DNA of 64,000 nt, from the NCBI GenBank assembly GCA_038127535.1, contig JAYPHU010000013.1, forward strand, positions 1-64,000, given 5' to 3'. Within the stretch, counting starts at the first letter, position 1. Each line of letters begins with the position of its first letter. Shown here piece by piece: positions 33,986-43,145 of this stretch. The notes under the pieces are model-generated. The model did not search any database. It was not told where the DNA came from and was given only the letters and a program-made list of their open reading frames with translations. The DNA comes from JAYPHU01 sp038127535 (lineage in GTDB: Bacteria; Pseudomonadota; Alphaproteobacteria; Rhodospirillales; UBA2165). The position numbers and the translations under genes are program-made.

Positions 33986-35083
33986 CTAAAACGGATCATC
34001 CGGCAGCCGGTTACGGATTTGAAGCGAGTCGGCCGTATGGCGCTGGCACCGAAAGACCGGATTGCTGCCCGTATAGGCGGGATGCTCGTGCTCCACATAG
34101 AACGGAGACACATATTCCCAAACAATGTCTCCCTCGGGCGTGACCTCGAACAGCCGGCCCCACAAGCCTTCGCAAATCATCGTGTTGCCGGACGCGAGCC
34201 GCTGGGCGCCGCTGATAAACCAGCTGAAGAACGACCGTCTCGGATTGCCGGTGTAGCGCCAGACCACCTCGTTGTTCTGAGGGTTCATCTCGATCACTTC
34301 CGAACCGGTTTCAGGTCCCCAGAGATACACATCTGCGCGGTTGCCGAAGAACAGGATATTGCCGTTCTCCAGTTCCTGGACGTCATGGTGCTGGCCCCAG
34401 TTGTCGTCCTGATGGGACCAGACGACCTCTTTGGTCTCCGGATTGATACGGACCATGGCGGCGTTGTAGCGCCAGTTCACAATGACATCGTTGTTGTCGC
34501 AGACGAAGACCGTGTTGGCGTGGCAGAACTCTTTCCGATGAACGGCCGGGCCGATCCAATACCGCTCGTCCGTCAGGTCCAAATCCTTGGCGGCGCGCCA
34601 TTCCCAGGCAATATTGCCGGCCGGATCAACTTCCCGGATCACGTCGGTATAGATGCCGTCCTCGTGCTCCATGCCGGGCCGTCCGCCGGGAATTTTCGCC
34701 ATCTCCGCCGGATCATCGATCAGTTCCCAAGCCGCATAGACCGTGTTGCCATTTGCTTTGCGATGGAAATCATGGTGCTGGGCGTGATCAACATGTTCCC
34801 ACACGATGTTGCCGTCCCAGTCATACTCAATCAGATGACCGCCCTTCGCCGGCAGCCGGGGATTGTTTTCTTCCGTCCGGATCGCTGCCAGCAAATTGCC
34901 GTTGTCCAGCAAGTAAGCATGGTTTCCCACGTCATTTGGTAAGTCCCACTGGTGCACCACATCGCCGTTCATATCCACGATATAGGTGTTGGGCTGGCCG
35001 AGGGGCGTGAACAGGGTATAGCCGGGCGTGGCGCGCGACTTGTCCATCTGAATCAGACCGGTACGGGTATCTATGGCGGGCAT
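33986..35083 (-). CDS. Arylsulfotransferase (ASST)-like beta-propeller protein without signal peptide
   Basis: 365 aa. Repeated W-containing blades with phrases such as VDMNGDVVHQWDLPND, HDFHRKANGNTVYAAW and HDVQELENGNILFFGN fit the arylsulfotransferase_2/ASST propeller family. Family members usually work in the periplasm and transfer sulfate between phenolic esters by a histidine intermediate; here no signal peptide is seen (MPAIDTRTGLIQMDKSRATP), so it may be cytoplasmic or act differently. Conserved histidines remain visible. Preceded by a run of small catabolic genes on the other strand. Function uncertain. Confidence 0.75.
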   Translation of the reverse strand: MPAIDTRTGLIQMDKSRATPGYTLFTPLGQPNTYIVDMNGDVVHQWDLPNDVGNHAYLLDNGNLLAAIRTEENNPRLPAKGGHLIEYDWDGNIVWEHVDHAQHHDFHRKANGNTVYAAWELIDDPAEMAKIPGGRPGMEHEDGIYTDVIREVDPAGNIAWEWRAAKDLDLTDERYWIGPAVHRKEFCHANTVFVCDNNDVIVNWRYNAAMVRINPETKEVVWSHQDDNWGQHHDVQELENGNILFFGNRADVYLWGPETGSEVIEMNPQNNEVVWRYTGNPRRSFFSWFISGAQRLASGNTMICEGLWGRLFEVTPEGDIVWEYVSPFYVEHEHPAYTGSNPVFRCQRHTADSLQIRNRLPDDPF

Positions 35084-35168
35084 TGTTCTTCCTCTGCCTA
35101 AATTACATTTTTATAGAATTTAATTTCGAAGGGACTTCACCGGATCGGCCCATCGGGGTCAAGCTGGC

Positions 35169-35609
35169 TTAAACGGGTATTTCACCAGTTAAAATTTTGC
35201 GCAAGTCGTCGGAGAGCGGCTGAGACTTATTGGTTTCCAAATCGATAAAGACGGTCACCACTTCCGCGCTGGCGATGCACCGATCTCCGTCGAACACCGC
35301 CTGGCCCAGCGTGTAAGACGACCCGCCGACCCGGATCACGTTAGTGCCGATATCGACCGAGCCGGGATAGAACAGCAGGGAATGATATTCGACGGAAAAT
35401 TTGACCACGGCAAAACCGGTGAGGATGTCCTTGCCCAGGGAGACCATATTAGCATCCCGGAAATGGACTCTTCCGTCCTCCAGAAATGCGTTGATGGCAC
35501 CGTTGTTCACATGTCCGTTCGGATCCAGATCACTATAGCGAATGGTCGCCGTGGTCCAATTGCGGAAGGTACTCCGATCCTTCAGGTCGATGGGGGTGTC
35601 TGCGTTCAT
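35169..35609 (-). CDS. Hot-dog acyl-CoA thioesterase (YbgC/FadM-like)
   Basis: 146 aa. IRYSDLDPNGHVNNGAINAF (residues about 24-43) is the 4-hydroxybenzoyl-CoA-thioesterase-type motif with the catalytic aspartate. Single hot-dog domain, cytoplasmic, hydrolysing an acyl-CoA or aryl-CoA. Since it is not adjacent to the box/hcr genes, an aryl-CoA role is only possible. It precedes the propeller gene on the same strand by 85 bases and follows the glycosyltransferase-like gene by 13 bases. Confidence 0.87.
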   Translation of the reverse strand: MNADTPIDLKDRSTFRNWTTATIRYSDLDPNGHVNNGAINAFLEDGRVHFRDANMVSLGKDILTGFAVVKFSVEYHSLLFYPGSVDIGTNVIRVGGSSYTLGQAVFDGDRCIASAEVVTVFIDLETNKSQPLSDDLRKILTGEIPV

Positions 35610-35622
35610 ACTGAAATGGCTC

Positions 35623-36516
35623 TTAGGGGTTAAAGGTTTGTTCGAGCAGTGCGCCCATCATCTTGTCCATGGGCTGCTGAGATTTCAACTGTTCGTAGCG
35701 GTCGGCGGCCCATTGCTCAAGGTCAGTCTCCGCCAGGTTTTGCCGGCAGGTCAAGACCAAGTCCTCTGGTGTCACCGTCAGGCAATAGTCTGCGTACGGG
35801 TTGTCGGTATCGCTAACTTCCAATACCACCGGCACCTTGTTGATGACCGAGTGACAGATGCGGGTCACCGAAACAATCCGGTGGCGATCGGTTTTTTGCA
35901 GCGACAGGCTCATCCGGGACCTGGCCATCAGTGCATCCCGGATATAGACCGGCACGGGCTGGCCGGGATAATAAGTGTTCATCCCAGCGTCCGCCAAATC
36001 CTGCCTTAAGGATTCCCGGCGGGGTGACGGCATACCGCTCATCAACAGATCAATGTCTTTGCTCGCCCTTGGTAAGGGGGTAATCTCTTCCATCGCCGCC
36101 AGATAGCCGTAGGGTAAATGCGCACTGTTGGGGTTAAGGGCGCTGCAGGCCGCTACAGACTCGTCCAACTGGCACCAGACGAATTCCGCGTTCTGCGCCG
36201 CCAGCTCGAATGCCAGTACGGTGTCCGGCGCCACGCCTTCCGCGCCGTAGTTCCAGACGCCGTCCGGCGACAGAGCCTCGGTGCAGATCAGACCGTATTT
36301 CACGCCGGCGGTCTTCATCTTCATGGGAAAGTCGGGTTCGACATAAAACCGGTCAAAGAACAGGTTCACCGCCGTGCGATCCAGATGCTCCGTCCCCAGT
36401 GTCACACGGACGCCGTTCGCCTCCAGCGCATGCTTCACGAAACGCACGGAGTCCGCGTTGGTTTCCCACAAATGGGGCGGCAGATTGCCCAGCATGATGT
36501 TGACGGTATCGGCCAA
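35623..36516 (-). CDS. Putative GT-B-type glycosyltransferase
   Basis: 297 aa from a TTG at 36516 with a GGTGAGGAG site upstream; an ATG eight codons in is the alternative. The order N-terminal Rossmann-like half (VNIMLGNLPPHLWETN) then a C-terminal half with KDIDLLMSGMPSPRRESL and SLSLQKTDRHRIVSVTRICHSVINKVPVVLE resembles GT-B proteins where the nucleotide sugar is bound late in the sequence. I do not recognise a specific family. It probably belongs to glycan synthesis, but the neighbours (thioesterase, propeller) do not say which. Confidence 0.6.
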   Translation of the reverse strand: MADTVNIMLGNLPPHLWETNADSVRFVKHALEANGVRVTLGTEHLDRTAVNLFFDRFYVEPDFPMKMKTAGVKYGLICTEALSPDGVWNYGAEGVAPDTVLAFELAAQNAEFVWCQLDESVAACSALNPNSAHLPYGYLAAMEEITPLPRASKDIDLLMSGMPSPRRESLRQDLADAGMNTYYPGQPVPVYIRDALMARSRMSLSLQKTDRHRIVSVTRICHSVINKVPVVLEVSDTDNPYADYCLTVTPEDLVLTCRQNLAETDLEQWAADRYEQLKSQQPMDKMMGALLEQTFNP

Positions 36517-36582
36517 ACGGGTCTCCTCACCGGCACAATGCCACCGGGGAGCGGCTCGCTCAACGGCGGAAGTGGGGCAGAC

Positions 36583-37097
36583 TTACGAGGACGGGCCCTC
36601 CGACCAGACAGTATGAATTTTGCCCTTGGGTTTGAACGCATGGAACGTGAAGGTGAAGGTCACATCATGTACCGCATCTACTAGTCCATCAGCGGTTTTG
36701 CGCTGAACGATGACGTTGCCCACATCCCGGCCTTGAGCAATCGTCCGGGCTCCCAGGAGATCACCATGTCTTCTTTTTCGATCCGGCGATGCTTTTTGAG
36801 TAGGCCGAGCGTCCAGGCCTCCTCGCCAACCACGACCAGCCGGGCCATGGCCGGCACATCATCCGGCAGCGGCCCCCTATAGAGGAAAGGATGGCGACTG
36901 GTGTCGCAGCCGACATAGGGGTTCGAGCCGTAGCCCCGGAAGTTGCTGTCGGGGTTCAAAACCAGACCTTCCGGATACCTCTTTTTAAAACGGCCAAACG
37001 CCCCGATTCGCGAGGGCAGCATCTTTAGGCGCTTGCCAGTCAGTTCTCCGACGATGGCCTCCCCTATAAATTGCTGACACCATGGTTCTGTATTCCC
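36583..37097 (-). pseudogene. DUF3179-family protein, truncated and frameshifted
   Basis: The minus strand from 37097 reads an incomplete DUF3179 protein: QQFIGEAIVGELTGKRLKML, then NPYVGCDTSRHPFLYRG and PAMARLVVVGEEAW. The frame ends early at 36681, but the family's C-terminus (TIAQGRDVGNVIVQ, then HDVTFTFTFHAFKPKGKIH) continues in another frame to a stop at 36583. About six residues expected between the two parts are missing, so a small deletion shifted the frame. Upstream, an in-frame TGA at 37098 cuts off the rest of the 5' half. A decayed gene. Confidence 0.82.
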
Positions 37098-37194
37098 TCA
37101 GATTTTTATCGTGGGAAAGGGGCAATGATTGTCCTGGACAAGCTCTGCTCTTTGTCACAATTTTGTAAATTAAGATTACGCTCTGAGTTAGCAG

Positions 37195-38252
37195 ATGGTG
37201 AAATCGCTTTTTTCTCGGACCTCGGCATGGTGTGGCGGCCGACCCGGAATTCTCCTTTTGGCCTGCGCTGCCCTATTGACCGGTGTTTTGGCGTTGGCGC
37301 CGCCAGCCCATGCCTCGCTGCAGTTTACTGTGCATAAAAACCAAATGTCCGTGATGGGAAAGATCGAGGGCAATGATGGGTGGAACTTCAAAAGAGCTTT
37401 GGCAAACAATCCTGCCGTCGACACCATCGTTTTGGTTCACCAGCCGGGCGGGAGGGCGACCGAAATGGAAATCATTGCCGGCGTGATTCAGGAAAAAAAC
37501 TGAACACTATTGCACTGGGCCACTGTATGTCGGCCTGTGCTCATATCTTTCTGGCGGGCGAGAAGCGCCAGTTTGCAGCAGGATTTCCGTTAAAGAACAC
37601 CCATCTGGGATATCACAGTTCCTACCATAGCGCTGGGTCTTTGAAAAATTATGCCGCCGGAAAGCCAACTAATTGGGAACGGTGGTACGTAAATCGCACC
37701 GAAGGAAAGTTACCTGCAGAAATCGTTCTTCGCTGGGTAAATCTTCAACACGCTTCGGGGTTTGCCATCTTCCGTCACCCGTCGGAGCCCCAATTCGGTG
37801 CTGTAAGCTTTATGTGCGACAGTGTCCCATTAAAAGACTGCGAAAAACTGGACAAGAGCGCGCTGGATTTCGGCATTCTGACATCGAGCGACCTTGCACC
37901 GGTTCTCCTTGAGCCATTTTGGAACCCGTCTAAATATACGATTACGGAACACGACGTCGAAGCTCTGTTGGAACTTGAATTCATGACCAGAACGAAACGG
38001 CGAGTCGTAAATAGATCTATCGCCTGGGCCGCGAAGGACAAGAACAAAGGCCAACACGTTGCCGTCGCTCTCGACGAAATCGGGAGACGGATAGCTTGGG
38101 CAGGCAATAGCAGTGTGGAACTTGCAATTATTAGGGCCAAAAACACATGCCAGCTAACAATTGATCGCCCGTGTCACGTAATCGCAATTGATGGCAAGCT
38201 CGTGCGTACACCCCAACAGATCGAAAACAGAGACTATATATTTAAGCCCTAG
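37195..38252 (+). pseudogene. Exported ClpP/crotonase-like protein split by a -1 frameshift (possibly programmed)
   Basis: The first frame (37195-37503) encodes a signal peptide (AALLTGVLALAPPAHAS) and the start of a ClpP/crotonase-like fold (MSVMGKIEGNDG, then VDTIVLVHQPGGRATEM), ending at TGA right after GAA AAA AAC. Reading shifted by -1 continues without a break: LNTIALGHCMSACAHIFLAG, a nucleophile-elbow-like CxSAC motif known from periplasmic COG3904-type proteins, to 38252. The joined protein would have about 352 aa. The shift falls exactly on A AAA AAC (37494-37500), a canonical slippery heptamer in the correct phase, so programmed frameshifting, a mutation or a sequencing error in the A7 run are all possible. 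Confidence 0.7.
37494..37500 (+). promoter_or_regulatory. Candidate -1 ribosomal slippery heptamer A AAA AAC
   Basis: Within GAA AAA AAC TGA, the heptamer is in the X XXY YYZ phase and is followed at once by the zero-frame stop. A -1 slip joins the two halves of the exported protein. No clear stimulatory stem or close Shine-Dalgarno-like element was identified by eye. Confidence 0.45.
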
Positions 38253-38264
38253 CCCCTGGCCGGT

Positions 38265-38321
38265 TCAGACGCCGGTGCCGAGAATGCCGCCGAGAAACAA
38301 TATCAAGATCGCTTTTTTCAT
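38265..38321 (-). CDS. Possible 18-residue hydrophobic peptide
   Basis: MKKAILILFLGGILGTGV, with GAGG 8 bases or so before the ATG, beginning 14 bases after the end of the metallo-hydrolase gene. One short hydrophobic stretch with two lysines at the start could insert in the membrane. Alternatively it is the remnant of a lipoprotein or exported protein whose body was lost. Confidence 0.3.
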   Translation of the reverse strand: MKKAILILFLGGILGTGV

Positions 38322-38335
38322 ATGCCAATCATCCT

Positions 38336-39238
38336 CTAGCTCAGGGCGTATTCGCCATCCAAACGTATGTCGCCGTCGCAGCTCAACTTACCCCGTTCGG
38401 TCATGTCGATGACATGCGCAAAGACAGACCGTTGGGCCGCCGGGATCAGGCGCTCATCCAAGCCGACATACATAACCTTGACCATCTCCGCGATGGTGCT
38501 GATCCCTTTCTCCAGGCAATCCACGATCTGGTTCTCCCGCATGCGCCGGTGAACGACCAATCCCCGGACAAACCGCTGCGGCCGTTGAATCGGTGCACCA
38601 TGAGTCGGGTAGTAAATTTCTTCCTCCCGCTCGCACAAACGCTCCAGGCTCTTCAGATATTCCGACATCTCCCCGTCGGGCGGGGAAATCACCGTAGTCG
38701 ACCAGCCCATCACATGATCCCCGGAGAACAGGGCGTTCTCTTCGCGCAAATGAAAGCACAGGTGGTTGGACGTGTGCCCCGGCGTGTGAAGGCATTCGAC
38801 CGACCAGCCGTCCCCTTCCACCACGTCGCCGTCGCGGAGCGAGATATCTTCGACGAAATCCTTATCGCCCCCGGCTTCCACCGATTGGCCCTGTTCATAA
38901 CGGCCCGACCCGTGCGGGCCATAGCCGTAAATTTCCGCCCCGGTGCGTTCCTTCAACAGCCGCGAGGCCGGAGAGTGATCGGTATGAGTATGGGTAATGA
39001 GCTGATGGGTGATGGTCTCGCCGGTGGTCGCCGCCAGGATCGCATCCACATGCTCAGCCATGTCGGGACCCGCATCGATCACAGCCACGTTGCCATGCCC
39101 CAGGATGTAGGTCCCTGTTCCTTTGAAGGTGAACGGTCCAGGATTTTCCGCCACCACCCGGCGGATCAGCGGCGACACGGTTTCGACGGCGCCGTAGCTG
39201 ACCTCGAACTCCGTATTGAATCTCATTTTTTCGGCCAT
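38336..39238 (-). CDS. MBL-fold metallo-hydrolase (LACTB2/glyoxalase-II-like)
   Basis: 300 aa. Metal motif THTHTDHSPAS (HxHxDH, residues about 81-91), further ligands in HTPGHTSNHLCF and FSGDHVMGW. A C-terminal winged-helix-like extension (YPTHGAPIQRP to the end) is typical of the LACTB2 group. Cytoplasmic hydrolase; substrate unknown. It follows the histidine-kinase gene on the same strand after 7 bases, so it may be the last gene of the DegP/RR/HK transcription unit. Confidence 0.88.
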   Translation of the reverse strand: MAEKMRFNTEFEVSYGAVETVSPLIRRVVAENPGPFTFKGTGTYILGHGNVAVIDAGPDMAEHVDAILAATTGETITHQLITHTHTDHSPASRLLKERTGAEIYGYGPHGSGRYEQGQSVEAGGDKDFVEDISLRDGDVVEGDGWSVECLHTPGHTSNHLCFHLREENALFSGDHVMGWSTTVISPPDGEMSEYLKSLERLCEREEEIYYPTHGAPIQRPQRFVRGLVVHRRMRENQIVDCLEKGISTIAEMVKVMYVGLDERLIPAAQRSVFAHVIDMTERGKLSCDGDIRLDGEYALS

Positions 39239-39245
39239 GGCCGAA

Positions 39246-40628
39246 TTATACGTGTGTAGCCGCGTCTGAAAACCTCAACGACACCCGCAACCCCGGCAGA
39301 TTGTCATCCAAGGTCAGCACGGCGCTATGCTGCTGGGCGACGGCCTTCACCAGGCTGAGCCCCAAGCCGCTGCCGGGCTGATTCCGGCTTTTCTCCAGCC
39401 GCACAAACCGCCGGAGCACCTCGTCCCGTTTGTCCGCCGGAATACCGGGACCGCTGTCGGCGACGATCAGCTCAGGCCCCTCCTCGGTCCGACGCACCAG
39501 CACATTGATATTGCCGCCGGCCGGCGTGTAGTTGAGCGCATTGTCGAGAAGGTTGGCGAGCGCTTGGCTCAGAAGCTGCCGGCTGCCCTTGATTTGAATA
39601 TCCGCCTCGGTTTCGCAGCCCACGGTGATCGACTTATCCTCGCCGACCGGCTGATACAGCTCCGCCATGTCGGCCGCCAGCGCACTGAGTTCCACCGGCT
39701 CCATCTCACCCACGGGGCCTGCTGCTTCCGCCTTGGCGATTTCCAGAAGGTTGTTGAAGGTCTCCAGAAGTCCCTCCACCTCTTCGATGGTTTGCTCAAG
39801 CGAGTCCTTATAGCCGTCCACCGACTGATCCGACATGAGGGTCACCTCAAGCCGGCTTCTCAGCCGATTCAACGGGCTCCGCAGATCATGGGCTATATTA
39901 TCGGTGACCTGGCGCATGGCGGTCACCGAGTTCTCAATTTGCTCCAGCATGTCGTTGAGATTTCTCGCCAGCCGATCCAGCTCGTCGTCGGCGCCGGTCA
40001 GCGGAACGCGCCGGTGCAGATCGCCGGCGATGATCTCCCGGCTGGTGCGGTTGATAGCTTCAATTCGGCGCAGCATGTTCCGGCTCATCAAAATGCCGCC
40101 GCCGAGTCCCAGGCCCAGCGTCAGGATGACCGCCCAAACCAGTGTGTTCTGCATGATTTTCTCGATCCGCAGACGTTCGTGGATATCGCGCCCTACCAAT
40201 AGCTGAAACCCGCCTTGCAGTTCCAAGTGGCGGGCGCGGGCGGCGTGGACCTCCTCCTTACCGCCGACGGACCGGGAGTAGGTAAACTCAAGCCAGCCCC
40301 CTTCCTCCGTCGGCACATCGGGCCAGGCGGTCAGGTTGCCGGCGATGGGACGGCGCTGGATATCAGCCAAGAGATAAAGGCTCTGTCGCTGGTTCTGGCT
40401 GCGCTCCCGGACAATGGCGGCGACACCCTGCAGCCCGGTCAGCCGGTAGCGTTCGGCAAAACCCGTGATCTCCGCATCGATGGTCTCATCGGTTTGCGTG
40501 GTGCTGATGTTGGATGTCGACCAATAGACGAACCCCAGCAGAACAAATACCGACAGGCCGAACAACATCAGATAGACCAGCGCCATCCGGAACGTCGTGG
40601 TGCGGAGAAGTCTGCGGCTAATCGGCAT
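39246..40628 (-). CDS. Sensor histidine kinase with HAMP domain
   Basis: 460 aa. Membrane segments at about residues 14-36 and 160-182 bracket a periplasmic sensor of about 125 aa; then HAMP, the HisKA box NIAHDLRSPLNRLRSRLE (phospho-His), and an HATPase domain with LLDNALNYTP (N box), VADSGPGIP (G1) and GSGLGLSLVKA (G2). It phosphorylates the regulator encoded upstream, with which it overlaps by 11 bases. The order DegP - regulator - kinase is known in other alphaproteobacteria and suggests envelope-stress sensing. Confidence 0.92.
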   Translation of the reverse strand: MPISRRLLRTTTFRMALVYLMLFGLSVFVLLGFVYWSTSNISTTQTDETIDAEITGFAERYRLTGLQGVAAIVRERSQNQRQSLYLLADIQRRPIAGNLTAWPDVPTEEGGWLEFTYSRSVGGKEEVHAARARHLELQGGFQLLVGRDIHERLRIEKIMQNTLVWAVILTLGLGLGGGILMSRNMLRRIEAINRTSREIIAGDLHRRVPLTGADDELDRLARNLNDMLEQIENSVTAMRQVTDNIAHDLRSPLNRLRSRLEVTLMSDQSVDGYKDSLEQTIEEVEGLLETFNNLLEIAKAEAAGPVGEMEPVELSALAADMAELYQPVGEDKSITVGCETEADIQIKGSRQLLSQALANLLDNALNYTPAGGNINVLVRRTEEGPELIVADSGPGIPADKRDEVLRRFVRLEKSRNQPGSGLGLSLVKAVAQQHSAVLTLDDNLPGLRVSLRFSDAATHV

Positions 40629-41295
40629 CGCGGAGACTATATCCGGCGCCGCGCACGGTGTGCAGCAACGGCTTGTCGAAGTCTTTGTCGATCTTCGCCC
40701 TCAGCCGGGAAATATGGACGTCGATGACGTTGGTTTGCGGATCGAAATGATAATCCCAGACATTCTCCAACAGCATCGTCCGGGTCACAATCTGTCCGGC
40801 GTGACGCGCGAGATATTCCAGCAGGCGGTATTCCCTCGGCTGCAATTGAATTTCCTGTCCGCCGCGAAACACCTGACGCTTCAACCGGTCGATGGTGAGG
40901 TCGGCCACCTGAAAAGTGGTATCCGCCTCGGTCGGGCTGGCGCGACGTACCAAGGCCTCGATCCTCGCCACAAGTTCGGTAAAGGCATAGGGCTTGGTGA
41001 GGTAATCGTCCCCGCCGGCGCGTAGACCCTTCACCCGGTCGTCAACGTCTCCTAGCGCGCTCAAGAAGAGTATCGGCACCTTGATGCCTTCGGCCCGCAA
41101 AGTGGAGACTACGGCGAGCCCGTCCATTTGAGGCAGCATACGATCAACAATCAGCACGTCATAGCCGCCATCCCTGGCCATGGCGAGCCCGTCCAGCCCG
41201 TCCGCGGCATGGTCGGCGACATGGCCGCTTTCGCCCAGGCCCTTAACCATGTAGGCGGCGGCTTCCCGATCATCCTCGATAATCAAAACACGCAT
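40618..41295 (-). CDS. OmpR-family response regulator
   Basis: 225 aa from the ATG at 41295 (MRVLIIEDDREAAAYMV); an earlier frame start at 41334 adds residues with no family match. Receiver with EDD, phospho-Asp in VLIVDRMLPQMDGL, switch residues and K in YLTKPYAFTEL; C-terminal winged helix with LQPREYRLLEYL and the VDVHISRLRAKID recognition part. Partner of the overlapping histidine kinase. A terminator lies between it and degP, so it may have its own promoter or be read through. Confidence 0.93.
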   Translation of the reverse strand: MRVLIIEDDREAAAYMVKGLGESGHVADHAADGLDGLAMARDGGYDVLIVDRMLPQMDGLAVVSTLRAEGIKVPILFLSALGDVDDRVKGLRAGGDDYLTKPYAFTELVARIEALVRRASPTEADTTFQVADLTIDRLKRQVFRGGQEIQLQPREYRLLEYLARHAGQIVTRTMLLENVWDYHFDPQTNVIDVHISRLRAKIDKDFDKPLLHTVRGAGYSLRDAD

Positions 41296-41355
41296 GTGAG
41301 ACTTCCGATTTCCTGCCTGATATAGCTTATTCATCTTTCATCGCCAAATACCCAA

Positions 41356-41396
41356 AGAAAACGGCGCCCCGGCCCACATTGGGCACCGGGACGCCG
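41356..41396 (-). terminator. Rho-independent terminator after degP
   Basis: On the minus strand CGGCGTCCCGG pairs with CCGGGGCGCCG (one mismatch) around a GC-rich loop, followed by TTTTCT. It lies 20-60 bases after the degP stop. Confidence 0.75.
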
Positions 41397-41415
41397 CCGT
41401 TCAGGCATTAACCTC

Positions 41416-42948
41416 TTAGGCGTTCTTCAAAGGCAGGGCTACGAACAGCTCATTGCCCTGGCGCAGCATCAGCATCAGCACGGCCTTGCGGTCCTTTGAT
41501 TTCGCACTGTCGACCAGTTGGGCGACCTCGTCGGGGCTGTTCACCGACGTATTGCCGACGGCAACAATCACATCGCCCCGGCGGAGGCCGGTTTTGGCGG
41601 CGCTCGAGCCGCGTTCCACTTTCGTAATCACGACGCCGCCGATGCTATTATCGACACCGATCGCGGCCCGCGTCCTGTCATCAAGCTCGGCGAGCTGCAT
41701 GCCTTGCACGCCGCGCTCGCCGGCGTCCGCAACCTTTTCGGTTTTGGACTGGGCGCCGATCTTCACGTCGAGCTCGACCTCATCGCGATCCCGCCAGACA
41801 GTGATTTCCGAGGTGGTGCCGGCCTTGATGGCGGCGATGATCCGCGGCAAGTCGCGCAGCGCTCTCACGTCCTTATCCTCGACCTCAACAATGACATCGC
41901 CACGCTTCAGTCCGGCCTTCTCCGCCGGGCTGCCCTCGGCCACCTTGGAGACCAGCGCGCCCTTGGCCTTCTCCAGACCCAGGCTCTCGGCGATTTCCGG
42001 GGTCACTTGCTGAATATGGACGCCCAGCCAGCCCCGCTCGACCACGCCGCCGTCTTTCAACTGGGCGATGATCTGACGCGCCTGGTTGGACGGGATGGCA
42101 AAGCCGATACCCACATTGCCGCCGGACGGAGAGAAGATCGCAGTGTTCACACCGATCACCTCGCCATTGGCGTTGAACGCAGGACCACCGGAGTTGCCTT
42201 TGTTAATCGGCGCATCGATCTGCAGGAAGTCATCGAACGGGCCCGCCCCGATGTTCCGATGGCGGGCGCTGACAATGCCGGTGGTGGCGGTCTTGCCGAT
42301 GCCGAACGGATTGCCGAGCGTGATCACCCAGTCGCCGACCCGCATCGAGGCTGAGTCCCCGAATTGGACAGCGGTGAACTCTTCGTCCGACTGGATTTTC
42401 AGCAACGCCAAATCGGTCTTTGGATCGGCGCCCACGAGTTTGGCGTCTATCGTCCGGCCGTCATCAAGCTGAACCTGAATCTCCTCGGCATTGTCGATGA
42501 CGTGATTGTTGGTCACCACCAGGCCGGTCTTGTCGATGATAAAGCCGGAACCGATGCCCTGCCCTCTGGGCGCGCCATGGTTCTTAAAGCCGGGGTTCGG
42601 CCGGCCTTGGCGGAACTGACGCATGGCGTCCTCGTCGAAGAACTTCTCGAAGAATTCCTCGAAGGGATTTCCAGTCATACCGCTCATCTGCGGCGAGGCT
42701 TTGTGCGTCACCATGATCGACACGACCGCCGGGCTGACACGCTCGACCACGTCGGCGAAATTCACCGGCAGTTGAACGGTGGGTTGAGTCTGAACGGTCG
42801 CGACCGGTTTTTTGGTCAGCGCCGTGCTCGCCTTCAAGCTGTCCAGACCGGCGAATACACCGGCGGTACCCAAGAGGGCGGCAGTGACGGCGGCAATCAC
42901 AAGTTTATTGGATTTACTGCTTTTGGAATTGAAATTTTGAGTGCTCAT
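41416..42948 (-). CDS. degP: Periplasmic serine protease DegP/HtrA (Do family)
   Basis: 510 aa from the ATG at 42948, which follows GGAGAAAGCA; upstream in-frame starts at 42960 and 43014 are less well placed. An N-terminal membrane anchor/signal (IAAVTAALLGTAGVFAG), protease domain with the His in TNNHVIDNAEEI, Asp in KTDLALLKIQ and Ser in NKGNSGGPAFN, then two PDZ domains (GWLGVHIQQVTPEIAE; VVITKVERGSSAAKTGL). It degrades or refolds damaged envelope proteins. Its product probably works in the stress circuit controlled by the downstream RR/HK pair. Confidence 0.95.
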   Translation of the reverse strand: MSTQNFNSKSSKSNKLVIAAVTAALLGTAGVFAGLDSLKASTALTKKPVATVQTQPTVQLPVNFADVVERVSPAVVSIMVTHKASPQMSGMTGNPFEEFFEKFFDEDAMRQFRQGRPNPGFKNHGAPRGQGIGSGFIIDKTGLVVTNNHVIDNAEEIQVQLDDGRTIDAKLVGADPKTDLALLKIQSDEEFTAVQFGDSASMRVGDWVITLGNPFGIGKTATTGIVSARHRNIGAGPFDDFLQIDAPINKGNSGGPAFNANGEVIGVNTAIFSPSGGNVGIGFAIPSNQARQIIAQLKDGGVVERGWLGVHIQQVTPEIAESLGLEKAKGALVSKVAEGSPAEKAGLKRGDVIVEVEDKDVRALRDLPRIIAAIKAGTTSEITVWRDRDEVELDVKIGAQSKTEKVADAGERGVQGMQLAELDDRTRAAIGVDNSIGGVVITKVERGSSAAKTGLRRGDVIVAVGNTSVNSPDEVAQLVDSAKSKDRKAVLMLMLRQGNELFVALPLKNA

Positions 42949-43053
42949 TGCTTTCTCCATTTTTTCCGGTTTCGGGTTAAATCGCTGAGTTGTGCGTCTA
43001 AATTTCCAGGCCACATATAGGAGGGGCGAACTTACGGGGACATTGCCGAATTA

Positions 43054-43067
43054 TTACCTTTTGGTAA
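43054..43067. promoter_or_regulatory. Small dyad upstream of degP
   Basis: TTACC (43054-43058) and GGTAA (43063-43067) separated by TTTT, about 105 bases before the degP ATG. Candidate operator for the downstream regulator; the short arms make this tentative. Confidence 0.3.
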
Positions 43068-43145
43068 GGTTTAGACGGCTATCCTGTATGGAATCGTACA
43101 AGTGTCTGAAAATTTTGATATATTGTAGGGCAAGTACAGGTACGT

